Both the position numbers and the translations under genes were made by a program. Of a stretch of 64,000 nt of DNA, positions 24,678 to 33,285 are shown piece by piece (the stretch's first letter is position 1; every line of letters starts with the position of its first letter). The notes below the pieces were generated by a model. The model made no database searches, was not told the DNA's origin, and worked only from the letters and a program-made list of their open reading frames with translations. Source of the stretch: Streptomyces sp. NBC_00335 (lineage in GTDB: Bacteria > Actinomycetota > Actinomycetes > Streptomycetales > Streptomycetaceae); assembly GCF_036127095.1 (NCBI RefSeq), contig NZ_CP108006.1, positions 4,765,501-4,829,500 of the forward strand, read 5' to 3'.

Positions 24678-25478
24678 ATGCTCGGCACCGATTTCCGCAA
24701 GGGATCGCCCAACTGGCTCGACCTCGGCAGTCCCGACACCGACGGGGCCGTTTCGTTCTACACCGGCGTCTTCGGCTGGGAGTTCCTCTCCCTCGGCCCG
24801 GAGGCGGGCGGCTACGGCTTCTTCCAGGTCGACGGCAAGACCGTCGCCGCGCTGGGGCCGCTCACCGAGGAGGGCGCCAGCCCCGCGTGGATGCTGCACT
24901 TCAACACCCCCGACATCCAGGAAACGACGGCGGCCGTCAGGGCGGGCGGCGGGGTCGTGCGGATGGAGCCCGGGGACGTGATGGGGGAAGGGTGGCTGGC
25001 GCAGTTCACCGATCCGCAGGGCGCGGAGTTCGCGTGCTGGCAGCCGGGGAAGACCGGCGGTCTGGGGCGGACCTCCGAGGTGAACTCCCTGGTCTGGGCC
25101 GAACTGCACGCCCCCGACCCGGTCGCGGCCGTCGAGTTCTACGCCGGGCTCTTCGGGTGGCGCTCCGCCGAGATGGAGGCGCCCGGGATGACCTACCGGG
25201 TGCTGAGCATCGCCGACGGGGACCAGGAGGACGGCTCCTTCGGCGGGGTCGCCCCGCAGGGCGACGGTGCGGGCCAGGGGGCCGGGGCGAACGAAGTTCC
25301 GCGCTGGGTACCGTACTTCAACGTCGCCGACGTGGACGCGACCGTGGCCGCCGTCCGGGGTGGCGGGGGGTCGGTGCTGATGCCCGCCGCAGATGTTCCG
25401 GAGGTCGGGCGGATGGCGTGGACGGCGGACCCGACGGGAGCGGTGTTCGCGCTGCTCACGCCGGATCCGCAGATGTAG
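24678..25478 (+). CDS. Two-domain VOC (glyoxalase-fold) protein
   Basis: Protein of 266 aa with two vicinal-oxygen-chelate domains (~8-125 and ~138-262). Each begins with a 'W..L.sPD...a..FY..vFGW' pattern: 'WLDLGSPDTDGAVSFYTGVF' and 'WAELHAPDPVAAVEFYAGLF'. Domain ends read 'DPQGAEFACWQPG' and 'DPTGAVFALLTPD'. The AGGAGGACTCAC ribosome binding site fixes the ATG at 24678. Metal ligands cannot be assigned with certainty. Such actinobacterial two-domain proteins (CFP30-like) are of unclear function, possibly in antibiotic or xenobiotic tolerance or as hydroxylase-like enzymes. A paralogue lies at 40309-41115. Confidence 0.88.
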   Translation: MLGTDFRKGSPNWLDLGSPDTDGAVSFYTGVFGWEFLSLGPEAGGYGFFQVDGKTVAALGPLTEEGASPAWMLHFNTPDIQETTAAVRAGGGVVRMEPGDVMGEGWLAQFTDPQGAEFACWQPGKTGGLGRTSEVNSLVWAELHAPDPVAAVEFYAGLFGWRSAEMEAPGMTYRVLSIADGDQEDGSFGGVAPQGDGAGQGAGANEVPRWVPYFNVADVDATVAAVRGGGGSVLMPAADVPEVGRMAWTADPTGAVFALLTPDPQM

Positions 25479-25502
25479 TTCCCGGTGCCGGTGCCTGTGC
25501 CG

Positions 25503-26306
25503 TTACCGGCCGAGGTACTTCGGGGTGCGGCGCTCCACGAAGCTGGCGACCCCCTCGTTCGCGTCGGCCGTCGTCATGTTGAGCTCCTGGGCGGTGGCCT
25601 CGGCGGCGAGCGCCGTCGCCCGGTCGCTGTCCAGGGAGGCGTTGACCAGCTGCTTCGTCAGGGCCAGGGCGCGGGTGGGGCCCTGCGCCAGGCGCTCCGC
25701 CCACTCCCTGGCGGTGTCCTCCAGTGCCTCGGCGGGCACCACCTTGTTCACCAGGCCGAGCCGTTCGGCCTCGGCGGCGGGGACGGCGTCCCCGAAGAAC
25801 ATCAGCTCCTTTGCCTTGTGCGGGCCTATGAGGCGGGGGAGCAGGTACGCGCCTCCGCCGTCGGGGACCAGGCCGCGGCGGACGAACACCTCGATGAAGC
25901 GGGCCGGTTCGGCGGCGATGACCAGGTCGCAGGCGAGTGCGAGGTGTGCGCCGATGCCGGCCGCGGTGCCGTTCACGGCGGCGATGACCGGCTTCTCGCA
26001 GTCGAGCACGGCCGTGATCACGCGCTGCGCGCTGAGCCGGATCATGCGGGCCACGTCCCCTACGACGCGCTCCGCCGGGGCGGCCGGAGAACCGCGGAGG
26101 TCGGCGCCCGCGCAGAAGCCCTTGCCGGTGGCGGTGATGACCACGGCCCGCACGTCGGGATCGGCGGAGGCCTCGGCCAGCAGGCCGATGACGCGCTCGC
26201 GCTGGTCCCAGGTGACGGCGTTCATGGCCTCCGGGCGGTTGAGGGTGATCCAGGAGACGCCGCTCTCGAAGCGGTGGAGGACTTCGTCCTCCGGGGTGGG
26301 GGTCAT
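25503..26306 (-). CDS. Enoyl-CoA hydratase/isomerase
   Basis: Crotonase-fold protein of 267 aa that hydrates or isomerises a 2-enoyl-CoA. Conserved features are 'WITLNRPEAMNAV' at the N-terminus, the oxyanion-hole segments 'GKGFCAGADLRG' and 'NGTAAGIGAHLALACDLVIA' (~110-130), and 'RRGLVPDGGGAYLLPRLIG', where catalytic acids lie in classical enzymes. The Glu residues of typical hydratases are partly replaced (Gly-Ile-Gly in the first site), so the exact reaction (hydratase, isomerase or retro-Claisen) is uncertain. The ATG at 26306 has GGGAG upstream. No regulon operator is seen in front. It is convergent with the VOC gene. Confidence 0.9.
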   Translation of the reverse strand: MTPTPEDEVLHRFESGVSWITLNRPEAMNAVTWDQRERVIGLLAEASADPDVRAVVITATGKGFCAGADLRGSPAAPAERVVGDVARMIRLSAQRVITAVLDCEKPVIAAVNGTAAGIGAHLALACDLVIAAEPARFIEVFVRRGLVPDGGGAYLLPRLIGPHKAKELMFFGDAVPAAEAERLGLVNKVVPAEALEDTAREWAERLAQGPTRALALTKQLVNASLDSDRATALAAEATAQELNMTTADANEGVASFVERRTPKYLGR

Positions 26307-26823
26307 GAGGGCTCCCGTTTGTGGGCTGGGCTGGGGTGAGGTTGGGGCGGGTGGGGTGGGCTGCGGGGGCCGGTGCCGGGGACGGGGTGGGGTGTCGTCC
26401 GGGACTCATGATTTATGGCGCCCTGTGCGGGCTGCGTCCCTGATGGGCTTCTTTCGCGCCAACAAATCACGTTTTACGTCCCGGACGACACCCCACCCCG
26501 TCCCCGTCCCCGGCTGCCTGGCCGAGCCGCTGAACTCAGCCCCTTTGGGGGGGGCGGGTTTTTTAGCCGTCCGGCCTCTGCACCCCGGGGTCCGGGCACT
26601 TTCAGCCGTCCGGTGTTTGAAGACCGGGGTCCGGGCAATTCCAGCCTTGCCGGCGTTTGAGGCGCGGGGTCTGGGGCGGAGCCCCAGGGGGTCCGGGCGC
26701 AGCCCGGGACCCCTCCAGCCCGTCCGGCGTTTGAGGACCGGGGCAGGGCCGGCCCTGGGAACGGTGGAAGGGCGGGTCGGGGACTTTGCCCCGCGCAGCG
26801 GACGGGCCCCCGGCCACTGGAGG
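26307..26823. other. 517-bp intergenic region with GC-rich repeats
   Basis: Between two minus-strand genes. 26307-26410 is a G-rich leader of the hydratase gene, and 26520-26790 holds a cluster of Streptomyces-type intergenic repeats (listed separately). I see no ORF with a ribosome binding site and no regulon operator. Confidence 0.6.
26565..26743 (+). repeat. Cluster of Streptomyces-type intergenic repeats
   Basis: About four copies of a unit of the form aGCCgTCCGGcgtTTGAggaCCGGGGtCcggg start near 26565, 26599, 26644 and 26717. Between the third and fourth is a hairpin (GGGGCGGAGCCCC-like). The same unit in inverse orientation recurs at 33345-33540. Confidence 0.8.
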
Positions 26824-29058
26824 TCAGCGGCAGATGGCCAGGGCGTCCAGGGCGACCGCTCCCTGGCCTCGGGGGAGGACCATCAGGGGGTTGATGTCCA
26901 GCTCCGAGAGTTCGTCGCCCAGTTCCATCGCCATCCGCTGCACCCGCAGGATGACCTCCACCAGCGCGTCGACGTCGGCGGGGGGCGCCCCCCGTACGCC
27001 CTCCAGCAGCGCGTGCCCGCGGAGTTCCCCGAGCATGGCCCGTGCCTGGTCCTCCCCGAAGGGGGGTACCCGGACGGCCACGTCGTGCAGCACCTCCACC
27101 AGGACCCCGCCGAGACCCACCGTCACCGTGGGACCGAAGAGGTCGTCCTGGGTGACCCCGACGACCATCTCGACGCCGCGCTCCACCATCTGGCAGACGA
27201 GGATCCCGTCCAGGGGGACGTTTTCGTAGCGTGCGATGTCGGTGAGTTCACGGTAGGCGTCGCGGATCTGGCTCGCCGAGGTCAGGCCGATCTTGACCAG
27301 CCCGAGTTCGGTTTTGTGCGCGAGCTGGGGGCCGGAGGCCTTCATGACGACGGGGTAGCCGACCAGGCCGGCTGCCCGTACGGCCGCTGCGGCGCTGGTG
27401 ACCAGTTGCTCCCGGGGCACCCGTATCCCGTAGGCGCGCAGGAGCTGTTTCGCCGCGTGTTCGCTGAGCTGCTGGCCCGGGCGCATGAGGGCCTGGGCCT
27501 TGCGGAAGGAGGGCGAGGTGGTGCGCGGGGCGTCCTCGAAGGGGGAGCGGTAGGCGGCGGTGAAGCGGTGGTGGCCGAGGTACGCGCGGACGGCGGTGAT
27601 GCAGTTGCCGAAGGTGCGGAAGGTCGCCACGCGGGAGGAGCCGAGGAGCGTGGTGCGGTAGGCCTCCTCCGTGCCGACGGGGGAGCCCCAGATCACGCAG
27701 ATGAGTTTGTCGGTCTGTTCGGCCGCGTCCACCAGGTCCTGCGCCAGTTTGTCGCTCATGGGAGGGAAGGGGCCCGTGATCGGACAGATCAGGACGCCTA
27801 CCGAGGGGTCCGCGAGGATGGCGTCGATGATTTTGCGGCCGCGCCAGTCGCCGACCGGGTGGCCGCCGTTGTCCACGGGGTTGGAGACGCCCAGGTACTC
27901 CGGGATCCACTGGTGCAGCTCGTCCTGCTTGGCCTGCGAGAGGGTGGGGATGCTGAGTCCCGCCTCGGTCGCCAGGTCGGAGAAGTGGGCGCCGGTGCCG
28001 CCGGAGATGGAGTAGACGACCACTCCGTCGGCGAGGGGCTTGCGGGCGCGGGCCAGGAGGGCCGCGGTGTCCTGGAGTTCGTCGAGGCCGTCGACCCGGA
28101 TGACGCCGAACTGCCGCATGGCGGCGTCCACCACGGTGTCCGCGCCGGTCAGCTTCCCGGTGTGCGAGGCGGCCATGCGGGCGCCCGTCTCGGTGCGGCC
28201 GACCTTGACGGCGACCACGGGCACGCCGTTGCGGGCGGCCCGGTCGGCGGCGAGGAGGAACTGCCGGCCGTCCTTGAGGCCTTCGACGTAGCAGGCGATG
28301 GCCCCGACCTCGGGCTGCTCGGCGAAGTAGGAGATGAAGTCGGAGGTTTCGAGGTCGGCCTCGTTGCCGGTGGGCGCCCAGTGGGAGAGGCGGATGCCCA
28401 GCTCCTGGAGGGTGTAGACCGGCCGGCCCTGGTGGCCGGACTGGGTGATGAGCGCGATGGCCGGGCCGGTGAGGTCCTCGCGGAACTTCTCGAAGGCGTT
28501 GAGGTTCGTGTTGGGTCCCAGGAGGCGCAGGCCCGAGCGCCGTACCGCGGCGCCGAGACGGGCCTGTGCGGCGGCGCCCTCGTCGCCGGTCTCGGCGAAG
28601 CCGGAGGCGAAGGCGACCGCGAACTTCACCTTGGCTTCGGCGAGCTGCTCCACGACGGGGAGCGGATCGGCCACGAGGAGGACGGCCAGGTCCACCTGCT
28701 CGGGAAGATCGGCCACAGAGGCGTGGCACGGCAGCCCGAAGACCGTGGCCCGGGTGGGGTGCACGGGGTGCAGCCGGGCACCGACGCGTTCCGCCCAGGC
28801 GATGAGCTGGCGGGTGATGCCGGTGTTGGGTCTGCCGTCGGCGTCCGAGGCGCCGATGACCGCCACCGACTCGGGCCGGAAGAACCGGTCCAGGTCGGGG
28901 GCGTCGGCGTGCAGGGGCCGACCGCTGACGTCCAGCGCGACCGTGTCCTCGGCGGACGGAGCCGCTGTGGAGTGGACGGCCGTCCTGGGGGTCTCCCCGC
29001 AGGCCTCGACACGTGCGCGGAAGTCGGTGGTGAGGGTGCCGTGAGTAGATCCAAGCAT
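26824..29058 (-). CDS. NDP-forming acyl-CoA synthetase (acetate-CoA ligase family)
   Basis: Protein of 744 aa that fuses the two subunits of ADP-forming acyl-CoA synthetase: a CoA-binding Rossmann domain (~50-180, 'RPESVAVIGASDADGRPNTG'), succinyl-CoA-ligase-like domains (~180-490) with the conserved 'RMAASHTGKLTGADTVVDA' and 'SGGTGAHFSDLATEAGL', and a C-terminal ATP-grasp domain (~520-740, 'YPVVMKASGPQLAHKTELG', 'VGLGGVLVEVLHDVAVRV'). It makes acyl-CoA from acid, CoA and NTP with reversible energy coupling. The ATG at 29058 drops a doubtful 14-residue extension. Two exact regulon operators (29104, 29128) lie 46-84 bp upstream, the only doubled site in the window. Confidence 0.9.
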   Translation of the reverse strand: MLGSTHGTLTTDFRARVEACGETPRTAVHSTAAPSAEDTVALDVSGRPLHADAPDLDRFFRPESVAVIGASDADGRPNTGITRQLIAWAERVGARLHPVHPTRATVFGLPCHASVADLPEQVDLAVLLVADPLPVVEQLAEAKVKFAVAFASGFAETGDEGAAAQARLGAAVRRSGLRLLGPNTNLNAFEKFREDLTGPAIALITQSGHQGRPVYTLQELGIRLSHWAPTGNEADLETSDFISYFAEQPEVGAIACYVEGLKDGRQFLLAADRAARNGVPVVAVKVGRTETGARMAASHTGKLTGADTVVDAAMRQFGVIRVDGLDELQDTAALLARARKPLADGVVVYSISGGTGAHFSDLATEAGLSIPTLSQAKQDELHQWIPEYLGVSNPVDNGGHPVGDWRGRKIIDAILADPSVGVLICPITGPFPPMSDKLAQDLVDAAEQTDKLICVIWGSPVGTEEAYRTTLLGSSRVATFRTFGNCITAVRAYLGHHRFTAAYRSPFEDAPRTTSPSFRKAQALMRPGQQLSEHAAKQLLRAYGIRVPREQLVTSAAAAVRAAGLVGYPVVMKASGPQLAHKTELGLVKIGLTSASQIRDAYRELTDIARYENVPLDGILVCQMVERGVEMVVGVTQDDLFGPTVTVGLGGVLVEVLHDVAVRVPPFGEDQARAMLGELRGHALLEGVRGAPPADVDALVEVILRVQRMAMELGDELSELDINPLMVLPRGQGAVALDALAICR

Positions 29059-29103
29059 CGTTCCGCCCGCTCCTGCTCGATGAACCTCGACGAATCTCAA
29101 TAA

Positions 29104-29118
29104 CTGACGCGTAGTCAG
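29104..29118. promoter_or_regulatory. Regulon operator, exact copy 1 (NDP-forming synthetase)
   Basis: CTGAC GCGTA GTCAG, followed by ATTA. It starts 46 bp upstream of the synthetase start. Confidence 0.85.
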
Positions 29119-29127
29119 ATTACTGAA

Positions 29128-29142
29128 CTGACGTGCCGTCAG
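29128..29142. promoter_or_regulatory. Regulon operator, exact copy 2 (NDP-forming synthetase)
   Basis: CTGAC GTGCC GTCAG, preceded by AA. Its centre is 24 bp from copy 1 (slightly more than two helical turns), so two repressor dimers could bind cooperatively. Confidence 0.85.
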
Positions 29143-29394
29143 GAACAGGGATGCACAGGAAAGCTGGTGGAGGTGATGTGTGGAACGCCCGCGGCGTGGC
29201 TTTCGGGTGCGCCTCGGGGCGGACCCCAGGGGGATCCGCGGCGGCTTCCGGCATGACGTCCGGGGCCCTTCAGGGAACGGTCTCAGATCGCCGGGGGCCG
29301 GTCCAGACCAGTATTCGGCCGAGGTCAGGGGGCCGGGGCGGCCCTGCGGGGGCGGTCGGCCCCGATCGTCTCGCCGCGCGGCGCCCGGAGCTCC
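29143..29394. other. GC-rich spacer, nothing recognised
   Basis: 252 bp between the operators and the DUF5713-like gene. Several frames are open but none has a plausible ribosome binding site and coding pattern. It may be a decayed gene remnant. Confidence 0.4.
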
Positions 29395-29736
29395 TCACCA
29401 CTCCCGGGGGGCGATGAGCTCCTCGATGTCCGCGTCCGCGAATCCGTACGCCTCGGCCACGAACGCGAAGTCTTCGGCTATCTCCTCGCGCGCCACGGTC
29501 TCGATTTCGCTCCCGGCGGCCTCGAACTCCGCCTCCAGCAGGTTGAACTCCTCGGTCGCCGCCCCCGTCAGCACGTACAGCACGGCCAGGTCCGAGGGCT
29601 GCTCGGCCTCGATGCGGGCGCAGAGCCGGAGGAGGATGTCCCGGCCCTTGTCGAGGACGTGGTCCGGGTAGTACGCGTCCCGGTAGAGCGGCTCCAGGAA
29701 GGAGCGGGCTGCCACTTGCTGGTTCGTGATCGACAT
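29395..29736 (-). CDS. Small acidic protein, DUF5713-like
   Basis: Soluble 113-aa protein, all-helical in appearance, strongly acidic. 'FLEPLYRDAYYPDHVLDKGR' near the N-terminus and 'VLTGAATEEFNLLEAEFEAA' in the middle match the DUF5713 family as I recall it. GGGGGAACACC precedes the ATG at 29736. No catalytic motif is visible. It stands alone, divergent from the next hypothetical gene. The function is unknown. Confidence 0.75.
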   Translation of the reverse strand: MSITNQQVAARSFLEPLYRDAYYPDHVLDKGRDILLRLCARIEAEQPSDLAVLYVLTGAATEEFNLLEAEFEAAGSEIETVAREEIAEDFAFVAEAYGFADADIEELIAPREW

Positions 29737-29882
29737 GGTGTTCCCCCATGGTTTCGTCGGCGGTCCCTGATGTGTCGATGCTGCACCCGGCCACTGACAA
29801 CGGACCTGGTGTGGGGGAGGGGGAGGGGGAGGGGGAGGAACATGCCTGGCGAGGTGGGGGCCGGCCCGGTGATCATCTCGGC

Positions 29883-30497
29883 ATGAGCACGGACATCAGA
29901 GGCTTCATCGAGTGCCACCTCAACTATCGGGAACACGAGGCGGATTCGCTCTGGCATGCCACCATCGCCTTGGAGCACCTGAACGTGCCGAGGAACTACG
30001 GCGCCTTCGGCTGTCTGTTCGGCGTCTGCGACGACGGGCAGTTCGTGCCCGTGGTTCCCGTCCGTGGACTGCCTGCCGGCGCATCGGATCGTGTCCGCGA
30101 GGGGCATGAGACGACGGGCGGGCGAAGCGCGAGCTGGGTCAGCTGGGCAGAGATCAAGCGGGTCGACTGGGACGAGGAGTCAGCCGAGCCGGATTGCTAC
30201 ATCCATGAGTACCACCGTGATCCGCAAGGCGAATGGCAGATCCACCAGCGCCACTATTCCGCTCCTCGGCGGTTCGCCGAGCTCTGCGGACAGCCGGCCA
30301 ACGCGACCCACCCCGGCAGGTACTTCCCGGAGGGCTCCCAGTGGATCGACGGAGACCGGATGTTCCGTGTGGAGCGCCTCACGAGCCGCGACGCCGTGCT
30401 CGACGAGGAGTGGGGTTCCGTCTGGGCCGTCATGGGCACCCTCGCCGAGCTGCACGGCGACGACGCGGTCAGGCTGGTCGTCTGGTTCGACGACTGA
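29883..30497 (+). CDS. Hypothetical protein
   Basis: Soluble protein of 204 aa, rich in Trp, Asp and His, which I do not recognise. 'FIECHLNYREHEADSLWHAT' opens the protein and 'YGAFGCLFGVCDD' follows. A C-terminal 'WAVMGTLAELHGDDAVRLVV' looks helical. There is no signal peptide or membrane segment. The ATG at 29883 is chosen as the first codon of the ordered part, but its ribosome binding site is weak. Codon usage is less biased than that of its neighbours, and some GC-poorer codons occur. This and the nearby transposase remnant could point to a horizontally acquired spot. Confidence 0.65.
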   Translation: MSTDIRGFIECHLNYREHEADSLWHATIALEHLNVPRNYGAFGCLFGVCDDGQFVPVVPVRGLPAGASDRVREGHETTGGRSASWVSWAEIKRVDWDEESAEPDCYIHEYHRDPQGEWQIHQRHYSAPRRFAELCGQPANATHPGRYFPEGSQWIDGDRMFRVERLTSRDAVLDEEWGSVWAVMGTLAELHGDDAVRLVVWFDD

Positions 30498-30567
30498 CCG
30501 TGGGGACTTGGCCAGCTCGTTCTGATCACCGTGCCGGGCCGGATTCCACTTCGCTGCCGCGTCGGCG

Positions 30568-31083
30568 TCAGATGCTGCCGAAGGGTTCGGGGTAGATGAA
30601 TTCGCCTTGTACGGAGGGGTCGTAGGTGGCCAGGGTGCGGATCTGGAACAGGTGCTCCCAGGCCGGTTCCTCGCCGACGATGCCGAAGTCGGTGCTCGGG
30701 CGGAAGCCGAACCGGCCGTAGAAGTCGGGGTCGCCGAGGACGACGACCATCGGGGCGTCGAGGGCGTCCGCCGCGGCGAGAGCGGCGTGGACCAGGGCCG
30801 TTCCGAAGCCGCGCCGGCGATGGTCGCTGTGCACACCGAGCAGGCTGAGGTTGGGGATTCGGGCGGTGCCGATTCGTCCCCGGGTGCACAGAGCATGGCC
30901 GACGATCGCGCCGTCCTCGTCCTCGGCCACCAGCGAGAGTGCTGGGATCCAGTCTTCACCCCTTCGCAATGCCTCCCGCAGGATCACCTCCACAGGTTCC
31001 TCCTCGTGCGGCTTGTGGGAGGAGGCAATGGTCACCGCACGGACGGCGGCCAGGTCGGCGGGGGTTTCTCGTCTGATCAGCAC
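30568..31083 (-). CDS. GNAT-family N-acetyltransferase
   Basis: Acetyltransferase of 171 aa. The acetyl-CoA-binding motif A is clear: 'LLGVHSDHRRRGFGTALVHA' (~residues 83-102) with the Arg-x2-Gly-x-Gly/Ala loop, followed by the motif-B helix and 'FYGRFGFRPSTDFGI'. This resembles predicted N-acetyltransferases of the YhbS type. The ATG at 31083 gives the family's normal N-terminus ('MLIRRETPADLAAVRAV'). The substrate is unknown. Confidence 0.88.
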   Translation of the reverse strand: MLIRRETPADLAAVRAVTIASSHKPHEEEPVEVILREALRRGEDWIPALSLVAEDEDGAIVGHALCTRGRIGTARIPNLSLLGVHSDHRRRGFGTALVHAALAAADALDAPMVVVLGDPDFYGRFGFRPSTDFGIVGEEPAWEHLFQIRTLATYDPSVQGEFIYPEPFGSI

Positions 31084-31149
31084 CTACGCAGTGTGGCCCT
31101 CCGGCCGACCTGGTGGGCGTGCGGGGGCCGTCAGGGAGATGGCCTCATC

Positions 31150-31362
31150 TCACGGACCGGATGACGATGCCCGCGATGTGGCGTAGGACTTGTCGGCCAG
31201 GACTGCGAAAGGCCCGGTGCGCGGCCGCCCCCGGCGACGTGGGACGCGCAGGCGGGCCATCAGGTGCGTGGAGCCGGGAGCGTCGCAGGCCCGTCCGACG
31301 GTGAGGCAGAGGGCGAGGGGCCGGCAGTGCGCGTCGGCTGCGAGGTTCGCCTGCCGGGGCCC
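31150..31362 (-). pseudogene. IS5-type DDE transposase remnant
   Basis: About 70 codons of minus-strand frame read 'RQANLAADAHCRPLALCLTV', 'GRACDAPGSTHLMARLRVPR' and 'VLADKSYATSR'. This matches the central part of IS5-family Streptomyces transposases, with the second catalytic Asp region ('VLADKAYSSR' in intact copies). The N-terminal third, the first catalytic Asp and the C-terminus are missing, and the frame ends at a stop at 31150. No terminal inverted repeats were recognised. It is a decayed insertion. Confidence 0.8.
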
Positions 31363-31409
31363 TCTTCTGCGGGCCCCGGCCGTGTGCTGGGGAGCGCGCA
31401 CGACATGGC

Positions 31410-32603
31410 CTAGGTGCGGGCCTTGCGGGCCGTGCGGGCGATGGCCTTGGCGATCTTTTCGGCGTCCAGGGCCAGTTCGCGGATGTTGCCGCTGATGGGG
31501 TTGGTGAAACCGGTGAAGTAGAGGGCCGGGGCGTCGGGCGGGGTGGTCGCGCCGTGCGTACGGGGGCGGCCGCGGTCGTCCAGTACGTCGAGGGCGCCGA
31601 CCAGGCCCTCCAGGGCGCGGCGGTATCCGGTGGCCGCGATCACGGCGTCCGGGGTGATGCGGGAGCCGTCCGCGAGGACCACCTCGGCTCCGTCGAAGGA
31701 CTCGACGGCGGCCACGGGCTCCACCCGGCCCGTGCGGACCGCATCGATCAGGCCGACGTCCTGGAGCGGGATCGACCCCTGCTTGACCCTGCTGTACAGG
31801 CCGGTGGTGGGGCGCGGGAGACCGTACGCGGACAGGTCCGGGACCGAGGCCTTGCCGACGATCGCGCCGAGCCGGTCGACGAGCCGTACGGGCAGGTGCC
31901 GGACCAGGATCCCGGTCCGCTGCGAGGGCCAGCCGGCGGTGGAGCGGCGCAGGATGTGCGGGGCCGTGCGCACCGCGAGGCGGACCCGGGCGGCGCCGCC
32001 TTCGGCGAGGTCGACCGCTATCTCGGCGCCGGTGTTGCCCACGCCGACGACGAGGACGTCCAGGCCGGCGTAGGGGGCGGGGTTGCGGTACTCGGCGGCG
32101 TGGGCGAGGGGGCCCGGGTAGGTGTCCCGGCCGGGCCAGTCGGGGACGAGGGGGGTGTGGTTGTACCCGGTCGCGACCACCACCGCCCGGGCCGCCATGA
32201 CGCGGCCGCCGGTGGCGTGCAGGGTCCAGCCGGGGGCGTCGGGGAGGGAGTCCGCGGAGGGCTCGATGCGGGTCACCTCGATGCCGGTGGCGATCTCCAG
32301 CTCGTGGAACTCGGCGTACTTCTCCAGGTAGCGCACCACGTTCTCGCGTGCCACCCAGCGTCCGAAGCGGCGCGGCATGGCCAGGCCCGGGAGGGCGGAG
32401 AGGCGGCGCGTGGTGTGCAGGTGGAGGCGGTCGTAGTGCCGCCGCCAGGAAGCGCCGACCGACTCCGACTTCTCCACGACCACCGCGCGGATGCCGCGGG
32501 CGCGCAGCGCGGCGGCGACGGCGAGGCCGCCGGGGCCGGCGCCGATCACGTAGACCGGGCGGGGCTGGGTGGACAGGTCGGGTGCTGCGGGGGCTCCGGG
32601 CAT
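31410..32603 (-). CDS. Flavin-containing monooxygenase-like oxidoreductase
   Basis: Protein of 397 aa with two dinucleotide-binding motifs: 'VYVIGAGPGGLAVAAALR' (FAD, ~residue 17) and 'VLVVGVGNTGAEIA' (NADPH, ~190). Between them is 'GPLAHAAEYRNPAPYAG', the FMO/YUCCA-type linker. 'IAATGYRRALEGLVGAL' marks the C-terminal FAD contact. Such enzymes oxygenate a carbonyl or heteroatom with NADPH and O2. ATG 32603 is used; its ribosome binding site is weak. It is divergent from the OB-fold gene, and the operator at 32808-32822 is 205 bp away, so regulation by it is uncertain. Confidence 0.87.
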   Translation of the reverse strand: MPGAPAAPDLSTQPRPVYVIGAGPGGLAVAAALRARGIRAVVVEKSESVGASWRRHYDRLHLHTTRRLSALPGLAMPRRFGRWVARENVVRYLEKYAEFHELEIATGIEVTRIEPSADSLPDAPGWTLHATGGRVMAARAVVVATGYNHTPLVPDWPGRDTYPGPLAHAAEYRNPAPYAGLDVLVVGVGNTGAEIAVDLAEGGAARVRLAVRTAPHILRRSTAGWPSQRTGILVRHLPVRLVDRLGAIVGKASVPDLSAYGLPRPTTGLYSRVKQGSIPLQDVGLIDAVRTGRVEPVAAVESFDGAEVVLADGSRITPDAVIAATGYRRALEGLVGALDVLDDRGRPRTHGATTPPDAPALYFTGFTNPISGNIRELALDAEKIAKAIARTARKART

Positions 32604-32675
32604 GAGGTGTGAGCCTATCGACGTACGGGGGTGGTGGGTCTCGGACGAGGAGGGAATCGGTTGCGGATCGATTAC

Positions 32676-32797
32676 GGGGCGTGGTGGGGGCGGTGGGGGT
32701 GGTGGGGGGACCGTGGGGCGTGGTGGGGGGCCGTGGGGAGGGCCGTGGGGAGGGCCGGGTGGGCGGCGGTGGGTGGGGGCTTGTGGGATGGGGCGGG
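32676..32797 (+). repeat. G-run-rich tract with G-quadruplex potential
   Basis: About 120 bp with more than a dozen runs of three to six G on the plus strand, including tandem GGGCCGTGGGGA units. It lies between the divergent FMO-like and OB-fold genes. Confidence 0.7.
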
Positions 32798-32807
32798 ATC
32801 CGGTGAA

Positions 32808-32822
32808 CTGACGGGACGTCAG
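32808..32822. promoter_or_regulatory. Regulon operator, exact copy (OB-fold gene)
   Basis: CTGAC GGGAC GTCAG, with AA before and ATTT after; arms extend to CTGACG/CGTCAG-like symmetry. It lies 28 bp upstream of the OB-fold GTG. Confidence 0.85.
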
Positions 32823-32850
32823 ATTTGGTGTGTCCCGGAGGAGTGGTGTC

Positions 32851-33285
32851 GTGAGTACAGGAGCCGGTACGGCTGCGCGGTTCGACCTGCCGGAGATCGA
32901 CGACTTCACGCGGCCCTACTGGGACGCGGCCGCGGAGGGGCGGCTGTTGCTGCGCCGCTGCGGGGAGTGCGGGAAGGCGCACCACTACCCGCGGGAGTTC
33001 TGCCCGGCCTGCTGGGCGGGGGAGGACAGGGTGACGTGGGAGACGGCGAGCGGGCGGGCCACGCTCTACACCTGGTCGGTGATCCACCGCAACGACCTGC
33101 CGCCCTTCGGGGAGCGGGTGCCGTATGTGGCGGCGGTGGTGGACCTCGCGGAGGGGCCGCGGATGATGACCGAGGTCGTCGGTGCGGAGGGGGTGGAGCT
33201 GCGGGTGGGGATGGACCTGGTGGTGTCCTTCCGGGAGGCGGCGGAGGGGGTTTGGGTGGCGGTCTTCACCCCCGGCGCGGGCTGA
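32851..33285 (+). CDS. Zn-ribbon/OB-fold (DUF35) acyl-CoA-binding protein
   Basis: Protein of 144 aa with an N-terminal rubredoxin-like zinc ribbon (four Cys: 'RRCGECGKAHHYPREFCPAC', residues ~32-52) and a C-terminal OB-fold. These proteins partner thiolase-fold lipid-transfer proteins and MaoC-like hydratases; in mycobacteria ChsH2 carries such a domain and docks the aldolase Ltp2. The GTG at 32851 follows CGGAGGAG. It has its own operator and lies 2.2 kb from the Ltp-like gene at 35506-36723, its probable partner. Confidence 0.9.
   Translation: MSTGAGTAARFDLPEIDDFTRPYWDAAAEGRLLLRRCGECGKAHHYPREFCPACWAGEDRVTWETASGRATLYTWSVIHRNDLPPFGERVPYVAAVVDLAEGPRMMTEVVGAEGVELRVGMDLVVSFREAAEGVWVAVFTPGAG

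Noticed and set aside
25393..29103. 1236-residue plus-strand open frame
   Set aside because: It runs antisense through the hydratase and synthetase genes; its Arg/Gly/Ala/Pro composition is an artefact of GC-rich complementary strands.
31084..31149. Possible intact insertion sequence around the transposase fragment
   Set aside because: No terminal inverted repeats or target duplication were found, and two thirds of the transposase is missing.
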